From the NCBI GenBank assembly GCA_932521025.1, contig OW051468.1, forward strand, positions 7,316,064 through 7,380,063: a DNA stretch of 64,000 bases, read 5' to 3'. This stretch comes from Oscheius onirici (taxonomy: Eukaryota > Nematoda > Chromadorea > Rhabditida > Rhabditidae). Every line of letters starts with the position of its first letter. Positions within the stretch are counted from its first letter, which is position 1. This document shows positions 1 to 11,498 of the stretch, piece after piece. A program made the translations under genes and the position numbers. The notes under the pieces are model-generated. The model ran no database searches, was not told the origin of the DNA, and was given only the letters and a program-made list of their open reading frames with translations.

Positions 1-37
1 AACGAGAAATCTATAGTTTGGACAACATTCTTCGCAC

Positions 38-80
38 TTCCAGGGCGGCGACAGCCGTCGTAGACGTCTGGTCGAACTTT
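38..80 (-). repeat. Diverged copy of the GCCGCAGGCGCC dispersed repeat
   Basis: This stretch (cagggcggcgacagccgtcg and following) resembles the reverse complement of the segment at 48720-48775, and a second diverged copy lies at 366-422. Better conserved copies sit at 33640-33822 and 48738-48915. It is followed by a small palindrome, gaactttataaagttc. No coding signal is visible here. Confidence 0.55.
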
Positions 81-501
81 ATAAAGTTCACAACAATAAA
101 CACCTTAAGTAGATCTGTTTTTCTTGAGAAACTCATTAAAGATCTTCTTTACTAAAGTGCAATGGTGTCCGTCCGTCTGTCCGTCCGTCCGTAGTGGTGT
201 CCGCACAGTTGTCGAGACTAGCGTAACATGTCAAGTTTTGTCATGATAATTTATCGAACGAGAGTTTTTTTAGGAGAACGCGTCTTGGGGAATCTAAACT
301 ATCTAAAGTGCAATGATGTTTGGTAATGTTTGGTAATCAGAACTAGGACAGCAGCTGTTACATACGTGAGCGCCGCAGGCGCCAAGACGGCGAAAACCGT
401 TGTGGGCGGCTGGTTTTTAGACGAATCACATCGTCCTCTTCTAGCGACAGAAGCTCCCGTCTCTTCAGTGAGTTTCCCTCGGTAGTTCTACCAATGACAC
501 C
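81..501. repeat. Repeat-rich stretch: GTCC tandem repeat and a second copy of the dispersed repeat
   Basis: A short tandem run of GTCCGTCCGTCT-type units lies at about 170-197. The phrase taaagtgcaatg occurs at about 152 and 305. At 366-422 the sequence tgagcgccgcaggcgcc and what follows is a diverged inverted copy of the repeat found at 33.6 and 48.7 kb. I see no gene here. Confidence 0.55.
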
Positions 502-519
502 TTGGTCTTCAGAAACATG

Positions 520-760
520 AAGGTTGACTTCATCATGCCCGTCTCCTTCATCGAAAATGCCACGGTCCAGTTCGATATAAATGGATGGGTTTCCCAGAAG
601 AAGGACAAGGAACTCGGCTCTCTCACGAAGAAGCTGGAGGACCAAAAGAAGAAAATGCAGGAGAAGATCAAGCTGACCGAAGAGACACTCAAGACCGAGA
701 AGAGGTGCTGGAGGAGCAGGAGAAGAAGATCACGACGCTGGGCATCGACGGCGACATCTA
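520..760 (+). pseudogene. Small coiled-coil gene or gene fragment with a one-base frameshift
   Basis: An acceptor-like tract (ggtcttcag) ends a few bases before an ATG at about 518-520. The reading frame starts MKVDFIMPVSFIENATVQF and runs into a strongly charged heptad-like region (KKLEDQKKKMQEKIK). At about 700 the coding character jumps frame: the continuation EEQEKKITTLGIDGDI, ending in TAA at about 761, is only reached by a one-base shift. A single-base deletion or a sequencing error explains this equally well. The rebuilt product would be about 80 residues. I recognise no family. It could be a real short gene with one error, a pseudogene, or the 3' end of a gene whose 5' part lies outside the window. 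Confidence 0.35.
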
Positions 761-1020
761 AGGAGAAAGTTGGTTAATCTCTTCAATTCTTAAAAGAATT
801 GAGCAAACATTTCAACAGTGTTTAATCAACTTGAAAAGTAGACCTAATTTGAAGGGTAACTGACACCTTTCATCAGTAATTCAAGCCATTTCTCCTACAT
901 TGCCCCAGCCCCACTCATGCCTCGCATAATCGGATATTACACGTCTGCTGGTCATTCTGACCCGTCTGTAAAGTTTCTTATAAGACTCACGCCTCTTTCA
1001 GACACAAAAATGGAGTGGAA

Positions 1021-3014
1021 ATGCAATGTTCTGATATCTCGAGGTCGGAAGACCCCCTCAAAATTGCCAAGTATAGATGCAATTGTCACTATCCCTGGCT
1101 GAGAGAGCTACACGGTCTGACAGCTCTAATGATGGTCTCTTTTGTTTTTACCACTGTTAAAATGTCGTTCAGAGCAACTCTCTTTTATCCAAAATTTTCT
1201 GGGCCGCGGTTATTGCCATCAGTGCAGGTACTTCCGTTGCCTTTGCCGCCTACATTCTCGGAATCTATGCCAATCATCAGACGGCCACATTGATCATTTT
1301 CAAGCCGGTAAGAAACTGTTTAAAATTTTACATTCAATATCAGGTGCAAAAACTCGTATATCCAACTCTTGTCTTCTGCCCAAAGTTTGCCGATGCTTTG
1401 AACTATTCGGTGCTTTGGGAAGGTGAGTTAGGTAAACCGATGTGGCTGTCTAACTGTGGCAACTGGAGGCGAAATAGTTTTAGATAATGGCTCAGTCTTT
1501 GAAGGATGAGCTGCAAAAATCACGTGTTAGATGCAGCTTTTTTTATGGGCAGAAAGCTGATGCCACAACAACCACAGTTAGACAGCGAAGTGGTCCGCGG
1601 TTTTACGTCTCACCAAGACTGTTTCAGACATGGACCAGTCCATCTTCAATACAACTCAAGAGACACGCTACGATCTCATAGCCTACGTCATTGCCGGCTC
1701 GGGGATAGATAACGTGGAGTTGAAGAACTTTTCTTCCGAATATTTGTTAGGTTTACAAAGACATCAGAATATTGTTCAGAACCCGACTGGATAACCTCTA
1801 CGCCTTGTGGAGAGGAAACCGAACTGCGCTGGAGATGTTCAACTTTATCTTTGACCAGAACGGCATAAAGTGTGATTGGCTCTTCAAGACTTGCTGGTCT
1901 GGCTCGGCCGACATGAATTGTTGTGAACTCTTCGAACCGACTTACGTTCTCTTGAGAGGACGTTGTTTCCGTCTGAAATATCCCTACTACCAAGAAGATG
2001 TAGACGAAACTGACAAACTACAGTTGACCTTTGACAATCCGATCAGTCCGATTCTGGGAATTACACAAGCCAGAGCTCAACTTGTCTTGTACATCGGAGA
2101 CGAGCATCCGGAGGTAAGAGGCCTTTGCAATGGGAAACAGAAGTTAGGTTGGACTGTACCCACGCTACTACTTGGGCGCAAACGACTGGAATAGACTGAG
2201 AATGGTCCAGAAGAAAATCTCGATGCTGCCAGAGTCTGGGAGATGTTCGGAAGAGCTGATCAGTGCAGGTATATTTTCGTTTTATTTTCGAAAATCCGAA
2301 TGAGAAGCAAAGCTGTACTTTTTTCTAGGAGAATCCATAAATGAATTGCTGTATAACTGTGGAGTGTGTAGCTCAACCTGATAGTCTAAAAGCCACAGTT
2401 AGACAAGTCTTCCGTAAAAATTGAAACATTTAACATTTCTTCAGGAAAATCCACCTGTTTTGTCCGCCGATGGCTGGAACGAACTGTAGTTCAGCCGCTG
2501 AACTGTACCCTTCCCTACTATTCCCAAATGCTACCCTACATGTCTCAAGTCCCAGTCTGTGAACCTTCCGCCGTTGTCGCAGCCTATGCCAACATTACCA
2601 GTCCTTTAATTTCAAACTTTCAGGCAGGTTACTCTCTATTCCCCCAAATTTCAAATTCAGTGTCAGCCAGCCTGTCAGCGAATTGAAAACGACGTCCAAA
2701 TAACATCTACAGCCGATTCCAGCGTCAATCCGGACTACACCTTCCGCCTGGAAGTTTCTTTCAATGAACTCGAATACGAGCAGTACGACGAGGTTAGACC
2801 GACCTCGCTAGCCGGGTTCATCTCCGAACTCGGTGGTCAGAGCGGACTCTTTGTCGGATGTTCTGTCATGACATTTGTTCAGGTAAGGGAAGAAATTGTT
2901 AGAAGAAGTTTCTTTCAGCTCGGTCAATCCATCGTTCTATTTCTTTCAAGGTTCTTTCACAACATCTACAGAAAATACATATCTATTCCACTGTCATTGA
3001 AGCTACAGGAATGA
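1021..3014 (+). CDS. DEG/ENaC-family sodium channel subunit (degenerin-like)
   Basis: Nine exons join in frame to 465 aa: 1021-1134, 1173-1307, 1344-1422, 1628-1745, 1780-2113, 2148-2268, 2445-2623, 2661-2882, 2919-3014. DEG/ENaC subunits are two-pass plasma-membrane channels, assembled as trimers, gated by mechanical force, peptides or protons. Seen here: an N-terminal HGL motif just before TM1 (FWAAVIAISAGTSVAFAAYI), a post-TM1 VYPTLVFCP motif, a Cys-rich extracellular loop (CCELFEPTY, CQPACQR), the pre-TM2 phrase FNELEYEQY, and TM2 with GGQSGLFVG followed by GCS at the selectivity-filter position. Intron 1 uses a weak GTCTCT donor, intron 7 a GC donor, and intron 5 is only 34 nt. The start is the least certain point: the ATG at 1021 lies 19 nt after an acceptor-like tttcag, so an earlier exon is possible. 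The subtype cannot be assigned. Confidence 0.88.
1423..1627 (+). repeat. Intron carrying an inverted pair of the CTGTCTAACTGTGG repeat
   Basis: The fourth DEG/ENaC intron contains ggctgtctaactgtggcaac near 1447 and its inverted counterpart ccacaaccacagttagacag near 1567. The pair could fold into a hairpin within the intron. The family recurs across the window. Confidence 0.6.
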
Positions 3015-3898
3015 ACACGACTTTTTTTAGTGTGATTACATCGTTTACAGTTAGAATATTGTTATACTTTTTTCGTCGCTACCATTTACTCAAAAGTGAG
3101 TCTGTTCTGTCAATTCCCGATAGTGAATCAATCCTCTTTGAAGTATCGAGAAGGATTTGTGCTGCTTGGGGCTGTTTCAATAAGTTCCATCAACTTCTAA
3201 CGAGCGGGGACGTCTTCTTCTAGCATAAAATTCTTCTCTTTCAACTCTCGTCGCCATTTTTCTATTTTCGTCTGTACATATTCTGTCTCCGTTCCAACAA
3301 TGTCGTTTTCCCGTACCTCTATCGATAGACTCTTCTCTACAATTCGCGTCCTAGTCACGGCTCGCTTTTTCTGTTCGAAATAAACAACTGAGATGTATTA
3401 TTATCGATTTTATCCTCTATCTGAATCAGTCCTGTATCCCCTTTTTTCCTTTACGTAATCGCGCCCCTCTGCTCCCGCCCGTCTGTGCCCTCCTTGTCTA
3501 CCAATACTCTTTTTTCTTCCTCTCGCAGTTGCTTTTTCAAATGCCGTCGATCGTTCGCGCAAATATTTCGTCAGACGATTTCTTTCGTCTCTCTTTCATT
3601 TGGCTTTTTCAAAGAATTTGCGAACAAGGTGGCGGTTTTGATCTTTACCTTAGTTTCAACTAACGTTCACACGCTTTTCGAAAATCGTTATTCTCTAACG
3701 AGAACAAATGAAAAATCTTGTGGTCGGGTACAATTACTTGCCGATTAAGACTTTTTTCCGAACCAGATGTTGACTTTTTATGTTATCCTTCGAAATGCTT
3801 GCTACCCCTTGTTTACACTATATATGAGACGCTTTTCTCCCTTCGAAAAATTCGATAATTGTTATTTCTATAAACAAAACGTCTTTTTTCAGGGTACA
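3015..3898 (+). other. Spacer with a small reverse-transcriptase remnant
   Basis: Between the channel stop and the next start codon I see no complete gene. At about 3100-3223 an open frame reads RRICAAWGCFNKFHQLLTS, which resembles RRIRSAWSAFNRFYEIFTN in the RTE-like retrotransposon at 53.9 kb. It is therefore probably a small decayed fragment of that family. The rest holds pyrimidine-rich sequence and the upstream region of the KANSL3-like gene. Confidence 0.45.
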
Positions 3899-6800
3899 AT
3901 GTCTGGAATGTACCATGACTTTGGGGCCATTCCAAACAGGAAGGGTAGTCGACAGTCTGAGGTTTCGGAGACACAGGAACGGTAAGTTAAAACTTTCCTA
4001 TCTTTGATGCTCAGTCTCTTCCAGATCCAGACCGAGCAGTAGAAGACTCAGTCGACTGTCCTCTGTTGCTAATACAGAGGAACAGACAAACTCTTCAGCC
4101 GGAACTCCACAGCCAGAAAGTTCGAAGAGGATACGACAGAAGAGAAAAGAGTACAGTCCAGAAGTCGAGGAGAAGAGGCAGCCGACCATTGTGTAAGATC
4201 TTCTTTTTACTCTAAAAAAACGATTTTTAGTCTGACGAAGAAAGCTCCCCGAAAGTCCGGATCCGTTGCACTTTCTACTCCTAGAGGCTCTACACGAGAA
4301 CCGTCGCCTCAGCAAGAGCTCGGAAAGAGGACGGCCAAGAAAAAGCCACGATTTTCGCCGTCTCCTAAGGAAAAGAAGGTTGCGACAAAGGAACGAGTTG
4401 AACCAGAAGTGACTGTTGAGTCAATGCTTGAGGAAGAGAAGGTACAGCTTGAATGGTTTTTTTACCGAGATTATTTCCAGCTATTTTGGGCTGGTATAGT
4501 TGAGGAAGAGTATCCTGAAACTGACTTCGACATTCCCAAAGAACTTCATGTTTGGGCGGTAGGTTTTGATACATTTAAAAATAAAATTCGAAGAGGTTGA
4601 CATTAATGACTAAGAAGTCAATAGTATTTTGTTTGCCACAACTGTCATAACGGTTTAACTGTGGCTGTTGTGGCTTCAAAAACAAGACGTGACTGTCCGT
4701 GGGAGCGGGAATAAGCCATTTTCTATCAAAGTAAACTTTCAGAAGAGAAGAGCCAATGCCGCAGCTAAGAAGGCTGCTGCTGCGTCAGAGACAGTATTCT
4801 CCACAAATCAACCGTCAGATGAAGAGACAGAAGAGGAACCAAGTTTTGAGGTAGTTCGTTTGTCTAAAACCCATACTTTTCCAATTTGCAGGCTGTTCAG
4901 AAACAGCAAGAAGAGATTCTCTTCGACGAGGATAGACCCATTCATGAGCACTTGTTCGAGCAGATCCGAGTAAAAGATGAGGAGCCGGATGACTACGAGA
5001 CGGCCGGACTATCACACGCCCTTGTAGAAGAGCCGAAAGACTCAAAGATCGTGATTGTTCCTATGAAAGAAGAGGAACCGGAGACTTCTGAGCCGGTAGT
5101 CACTCCAGCTACCAAGAAGCGAAAAGCTCCAGTGTCTAGTGGAAAGAAAAAGACGGCTAAAGAAGCAACCCCTGATCGAGAACCTTCTCCGAAAAAGTCT
5201 AAAAAGGTTGAAAAGGAATCCACTCCGGTTGAAGAGAAAAAGCAAGAGGAACCTGTCGAAGAAAGACGGTCCAGGAGATCTACAGCCGGATTCAAAGAGT
5301 TCATGGCGGGAATCATACCCGTTTCCAGACCGAAAACCACGCCTAAACCGAAGGTAAGAGACCACACTTTGTATTAATTAGAATAATTTCCAGACAGAGA
5401 CTTCGAAATCCAAGAAAGTCAAGGAACAGAATGAGGAGAAACCTGAAGAGGAGGAAGAGACACCTGTTGAGACTCCAAAGGAGGTCTCGACTGATCCTGA
5501 GTCGGAGGAACAACCAAAAACGATCACTTCTAAAGGAAAGAAAGCGAAGAAGTGAGAAAAATAACTAATTTGGTCATAATCAAAAATTTTAAGAGAGAAG
5601 ACTCCGGAGCCTACTCCTGAACCCGAGACAGTTCAAATCAGACGTTCCAGTAGGTCCAGTATTCCCTCCTCCAAGCTGGCAGAAAAGAAAGAGACAGAGT
5701 TTAAAGTCAAGCCAAAACCGGGATCTGCTTTGGAAATTTTGAAGAAAACGTCAAGGTAAGGGATACTGTAGTCACAGTACATTGTGTTCAGATACCAAAG
5801 AGTTCAAAGGAGTCCGACTCCCGAGACTCCGGCTCCGAGTCCAGCACCTTCAAAAGCTTCTGGATCGAGTTCTGTTCCAATAACTCCGGAGAAAACTGAG
5901 TCGCCTTCAAAGAAGGCCAAGGAAGTTGAGAAAGAAGCCACCCCCGTTCAAAAAGAGGAGGAACCGAAAGCCTCAATGGAAGAAGAACCAATTGAAGAGA
6001 AGACTGCTGCAGAAGACGTTGAAAAGAAGGAGCGAGAAGAAAAGATTAGGAGACGTTCCGAACGAAATAGGGATCTGGAAGAGAGATTAGACCAAGTGAT
6101 CACGAACACTTTCACAGACAAGGCTGACTATTCAAGTGAGAAGGTGAGTCAGTTCTCTTTGTAAAGTTTATGTCATTTTTTAGTACGTGACTCTGGAAGA
6201 TCTTCCAATCACTTTCTCGCCTGACTCTTCTCCAACCACCTTTGACTCTCCGCGAGGCACTATCAAGCTAGTCTCGAAGAAGAAGAAATCTGTCAGCCAG
6301 GCTCCAGAGAATTCTGAGATGAAGACTCCGGAGAAGACAGTTCCATCACCAGTCAATGTTGCTACTCGGAGATCTAGTCGAGCCTTTAAACCGAAAGCTT
6401 CCGACGACAACTTTGTTTTTGAAGTCCCTGTGGTCATTAGGAAGGAGGTCGAACAGCCGTCTCCTGCTAAAAAGTCCCCGGTCAAGTCGCCTTCTCCGAT
6501 CAAGAGAGAGACCAGACTTCGAAGCAGTTCCGTTTCGGTCCCTCCAGAAGGCGACGAAGAAACCGCTGCTGAGAAGACGAGGAAGTATGTGGAGGAGCAC
6601 AAAGGTCCGATCAAGCTCTCATTCAAGATCGGGTCAGAAGTGGCGACGGTGCTCAAGACTGGCGATGAGGAAGCGGAGACTGAGGCATCCACACCAACTG
6701 AAGATGAAGAGCTGATCGAGGAAGTGCCCACGGAAGAAGAGGAATTGATGAAGGTGCCAGCTGTCCCTGCTCCCAGGAAGAGGAAAGAACCGCATTGGTG

Positions 6801-9800
6801 GAATCTGTACACTCCGAGTCCGAAGCCAGTGTTGGAGAACTTTATCAGGCCTGATGGTGAGTGTTTTGAAGATATTTCATCCTCCAAAAGAAGAGTCCGT
6901 GTACAAACATATTCCTTTTTTCTAATGAGTCCCTTACCATTTCAACAGCTTCAGGCAGTAAAGTTGTGGATCGATTATCGTATTATTCTTACCGTAATCA
7001 TTATCGTTATAATCTGGTGCTCAGCAATAGAACAGAAAGAGTGGACTAGTCGTGCATCCTGTTCCAAGAGTTCCGACTTTTCATTTCCTGGGATTTTAAT
7101 AGTGCCGTAAAAGTTGCAGCTGTATGAGACAAAAAATTCGATCTAATCCCCCGGCTCCCATGCCATTTCAAAGACGCTTCCGGTGTTTGACTATCAATCG
7201 ACTGCCCGCTCCCATTATGCGATTTTTCTACGTCTTATTCAATCTTCACAATCGGCCATCGTTCAGGCACAATTGAACATCTCGGTGTGGTCATCAACTC
7301 TGTGATGGATGCCCTCCTGCTCAAGGTCTGCGACGACGGAATTCGCCGTCATTCGAACAAGATGGCCAAGGAGGCTAGGAAGGCAGAAATGAGCGAGATG
7401 GCCAAGAGGCGCTACTACGAGAAGAAGAGAGTAGCCGAGGAGCGACAGGCTCGTGGAGAGCCGGCTCTACCCTTCCCTGTCAAAAAGACTTCGGCGGAAA
7501 TGTTTGCTCATACCATATCGACAAGAGAGAGGACGAAAAAGGGAAATCTGTACAGGACAAACGAGTATCTTCTGAAGCCGGTTAAGCTGCAGATGGAGGC
7601 TGATATGGAACGGGAACAGAGAGAACAAGAAGCTAGAGATTATTTGAACCGACAGTTTATGCGAGAAGCTGAAGAGGATCTGAGAAGGGAGGCGAGGGTC
7701 AAGGGAAGGGCGACCAAGCCGGTCAAACAAGTGAGTTCTGCTAGTTTTTAATTTGTATAACCTCGATTTAGGTCAGTTTCAAAGACTTTACCGACTCCAG
7801 GGGGACGAAGACTACAAAAGCTCTCAGACCAACCGCTACTAATCCGGACTTTTTCCATCGGGAAATTCTCAGAGAGCCGGAAGAGGACGAAGAGTTACCG
7901 ACTGATCTGGACGAGATTTCTGTTGAGGATGAACAGGAAACGTTGCAGGTAAGAATACAGAGAGTACACGTAACCACATCTTTGATGAAAACATAGGCTG
8001 TAACTCATTGAGAGAGTACAAAAAAATTTGTTTTGGAAGCTTGAAAGTTTTAGAGTTTCAAACCTCCCCTTTTTCCAGAACCTCTCCTCGACAACCTTCT
8101 TGGAACAGGCGAGATCAGCTGCCAATCAGATCTGCAGCTTCTTTGCAAGAGATCCCATGGCTGACGCCTTTTCCGGCTACCAGGTTCTGGAAAGAGTCAG
8201 AGAAGAGCCAGGCATCCGACAGGCCATCATCGCCAATACTATCGAAGTCCTCATCGAGTTTCAACAAGTTCACATTGGAGCGGAGTTCAATTCGTAAGAT
8301 TTTCAACTTTCTGTAGACAAAGCTTTGTATAGGACAGCTCATGTGACCCTGCACAACGAGGCTCTTCGTCGCTCTTACGACCTGAGAGACAGCTTCAGTG
8401 CCAACAATGCTGAGAAGGAGACAATGTGCTGGGCTCACAGCTTCCTGATCCAGTACCTACCGTCCACATATCTGCCAGGATACCTCATTCTGCTAAGATA
8501 CTGGAAGTATCATGTAAGTGTTTTGGGGTTTACGGTTTGTGTCACTTCCAATTTCTTCGTGATCTAGAATATCATGTGAACGAACCAAGAATCGAATATT
8601 AAGCCAGTTTCAAGGCGGATTGAAGTAATTTCCTACGTTTGTGTGTTATTTTGGTCTTGTCACGAAGAAAATAGGCTACTGTGACCTGTTTTCTACAAAT
8701 TTCTGTCTTTTTTGTTCTCCTGAGTTACTGAGAACAGTCTTGATCTCTCTTCTTACCTTGTTTCCCAATCTGTCCATGTTACAGTCTGACAATTGTGAGA
8801 CTATTTTACAACAGTTTACCTCAGAGTCAAACCTTTCTCTTTTCAGGGAGGTTCCACTGTTGCCTCTTTCGCCAAGAGACCCATCCAAGAGGAAGTCTAC
8901 CCTTGGCCGGAAGTTACAGAAATCGTCTGGAGCTACATTCTGAACCGGGTTATCGATCCGGACCGTGAGAACCTCCAGGCCACTATTGATGTAAGTAGAG
9001 CCGAATTGTTATAGAACTTTTTTCTCTCCGTGTCATCTTCTGTACGAGTCTTTCTGAGGTTTTTTACCATAAAGTTTTTACAATCATTCCCTCTCTTTTT
9101 CATTCTGGGGCAGGCGGGACCAAAATGACAAAAACCTCAGAAGGCCTCTGTTTTGTTTATTTATCAAAATTTTGCAGACTGAGGTCCTCTCTGATGTCAT
9201 TTTCGTCCTGGTCCCGCCTGCCTTTCAGTTCGGCGATTACACTCACGCGATCAAGGCTCATGAGCCTATCTACAGGTAAGAGAACAGGACTTTCAAATAC
9301 TGAAAAAGCCAAAACTGTGCGGTTTTTATAGTTGATTCTACATTTCTTTGTGATTCGTCGTGACAAGTTACAAATTCTCAAAAATCTGACAAGTTACTTT
9401 TGAACTTGGATCTTAAGAAGAATTTTAGTCTGCTGAAGTATGGACATATTGATTGAGTTAGAATCGAAGGGGAACAGGTTGCATTATATAAGAAACAAAT
9501 GAATACGCGTCAGAACGAATTCACAGTGAAAAAAAACAGACAGAAAAATCACGTGACGTCGTCTGGTCGTCTTACGTTATATCCGTTGATATCATTCTAC
9601 AGCGTGGCGACAGTTCAAGGCGTTCATTAACATTATTCAGTTTGGCAAAAAGTTCTATAAACACCAAAATAGATCTTCAAACTGCTCGCACAAAACCTTC
9701 TCATTGCCTTTCTTGCAGTGGCTATTAATTACATCAAGTCCCAACCTATTTCTTGGCTCGTCTTATTACGGAATATCTTCAAATTACTAAATTTCAGGTG

Positions 9801-11343
9801 GCTAAAAACGATGGGCTCCAAGGAATCTTTCATCCTGGATTTAGAGTTCGAGTGCCGCGGCACTGAGACCGTCTACGAGATGAATGACCTCTTTACGAAA
9901 GTCGTGAAAGTTGAAGCAAGTTTCGTATTTTTCTCCCATACTCTCACTTTTCAGGTTGCCAAGATTGTCCGAGAGACGAGAGACAAACGAGTCGTTCTGG
10001 TAGGCTTCGGCTTCTCCTGTTTTCTCAACCACAGAGTGAGTCCAGACTCTCTTTCCGAACCGACTGTCACTTCCAGGTTGTCCAGCTGACTCACGGCGTC
10101 TCAGCCATCATTGATCTGGCCTTCCCGCTCAAAACAGTACACGGGTATAGGGGAGGCCCTGACGACGACATGTGTCTGACCTACTGTCCAAGTCTCTTCT
10201 TCTTTGGAGCCGAAGACAAAAAGTTCAATCCAGTTGCTTTGAGAGATATGAGAAATACTATGCAGAGTGAGTTTTGGGTTATTTTAAGAGAAGAAATACG
10301 GTTTTTAGCTGAAACAGGAGCTGTGATAGTCCATTACGCCGACAAGAATCTCTTCGTGCCCAGTTTTCTTCTCAACCGATACAAGATTACTCAGAGATCA
10401 GTGACTAGGAGTCTTCTGGTAAGTCATTCGACTGTTAATGAAATAGTTTCGATCTTTGAAAAGCATTTGAATGCGCTCTTCAACCTTGCAGAACATTGCA
10501 AAACTTGAAAGTGCTTTGGTCACAGTGAAAAAAACCTATTTTATTCTTTTCAGGAGTACATTGTCGACTTTCTGAAGCTGCCCTGTACCAAAAAGGAACG
10601 TTCCCAGTTGATCCCCGTCGATTTGAATCCTGTCTATCAGGTCGAAGTCGACCAAATGAAAGCACTTGTTACCGGAGCTCCGGCAGCTCCTCAGCGAGTA
10701 CAGAAACATGCCACAATTGATGGTGGCAAGCCGCCAAGTACTCCGAGACAGAGGAAGAGAAAAGCGTGAGTTTTGACGGAAAACATGGTCAAGTTATATT
10801 TTACAGCGACTTTTCCTTACCACCTGCCCTTCTGGCAACTCCTCAGTCCATGCCATCCCTGTTGGCTGAAGCCAATGCTAGCGGATCAGCGGCTGAAGCT
10901 CGTTACCGATTCGATGAAATTGTCAGGAGCGCCATGACAGGCGTTCAGACGACAGACGTCCTGTCTCCGACGCCTAGAACAGCTCCGGTTGTCTTTAAAT
11001 GTGAGTTGTAGCTTCTGAAGCAGAAAGAAAACATCAGGTTTTGGAGATAAGAGTTGGTTCGGAAAAAAAATGCTGAAGTTACAGTAAGCCATCACCCACT
11101 TATTGTTAGCCTAAAATTTTAGGGGGCAAACCTGAATTTATCAAAAGAAAGCGTACTACACGTAGGCTTCTCAAATGAACATTTTCAGCCTCTCCGCTCT
11201 CCTCGCCCAACTCTCGTCCCGTGCATCACTTCAATCCCCTCATTCCTACCCGAGCTCCTCTTCCTTCTCCCTTGACAAAAACTGCACCACCTCTAGAACC
11301 GCCAGCTCGTCTCCTCGACCCAGCCAACATCTCTTTGAGCTGA
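3899..11343 (+). CDS. KANSL3: KANSL3-like subunit of the NSL histone acetyltransferase complex
   Basis: Twenty-three exons join without a frame break to 1597 aa. Exon limits: 3899-3981, 4025-4192, 4231-4441, 4481-4558, 4743-4850, 4892-5353, 5394-5551, 5594-5755, 5792-6143, 6184-6856, 7267-7730, 7772-7948, 8079-8293, 8333-8513, 8847-8990, 9178-9275, 9798-9915, 9955-10035, 10077-10266, 10309-10418, 10554-10765, 10807-11000, 11189-11343. KANSL3 is a scaffold of the nuclear NSL (MOF/KAT8) complex. The C-terminal third matches its alpha/beta-hydrolase-like region: VVLVGFGFSCFLNH at the nucleophile elbow, FPLKTVHGYRGGPDDD, LFFFGAEDKKFNP, and VIVHYADKNLFVPS followed by SLLEYIVDFL. No GxSxG is present, as expected of a pseudo-hydrolase. 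The first ~900 residues are Lys/Glu/Ser/Pro-rich and disordered, far longer than in the ~900-aa human protein. One intron (9916-9954) is GC-AG. A tttttttcag lies 6 nt before the ATG. Confidence 0.85.
4559..4742 (+). repeat. Repeat-bearing intron of the KANSL3-like gene
   Basis: This intron contains gccacaactgtc at about 4635 and taactgtggctgttgtggct at about 4656, an inverted and a direct piece of the dispersed CTGTCTAACTGTGGC family. Most neighbouring introns are about 40 nt, so the extra length is largely the repeat. Confidence 0.6.
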
Positions 11344-11498
11344 ATGTATAATTGTCCGATCTCTGCCCTTTTTTATCGTTGAAAATGAATATAGTCTGAG
11401 TTTATTAGCAACGGCAAAACAAGAAAAGCATGCGTAGGGGAAGAGGAACAAAGTAGAGATAACATAAACAACATTACTAACAAAAGATACCTACTAGT

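Noticed and set aside
1772-2194. 140-aa frame taken as a complete protein
   Set aside because: It is one internal exon of the DEG/ENaC gene reading past its donor site at 2114.
6180-6887. 235-aa minus-strand open frame
   Set aside because: It is the antisense of a Ser/Glu/Lys-rich KANSL3 exon; the low-complexity codon pattern opens both strands.
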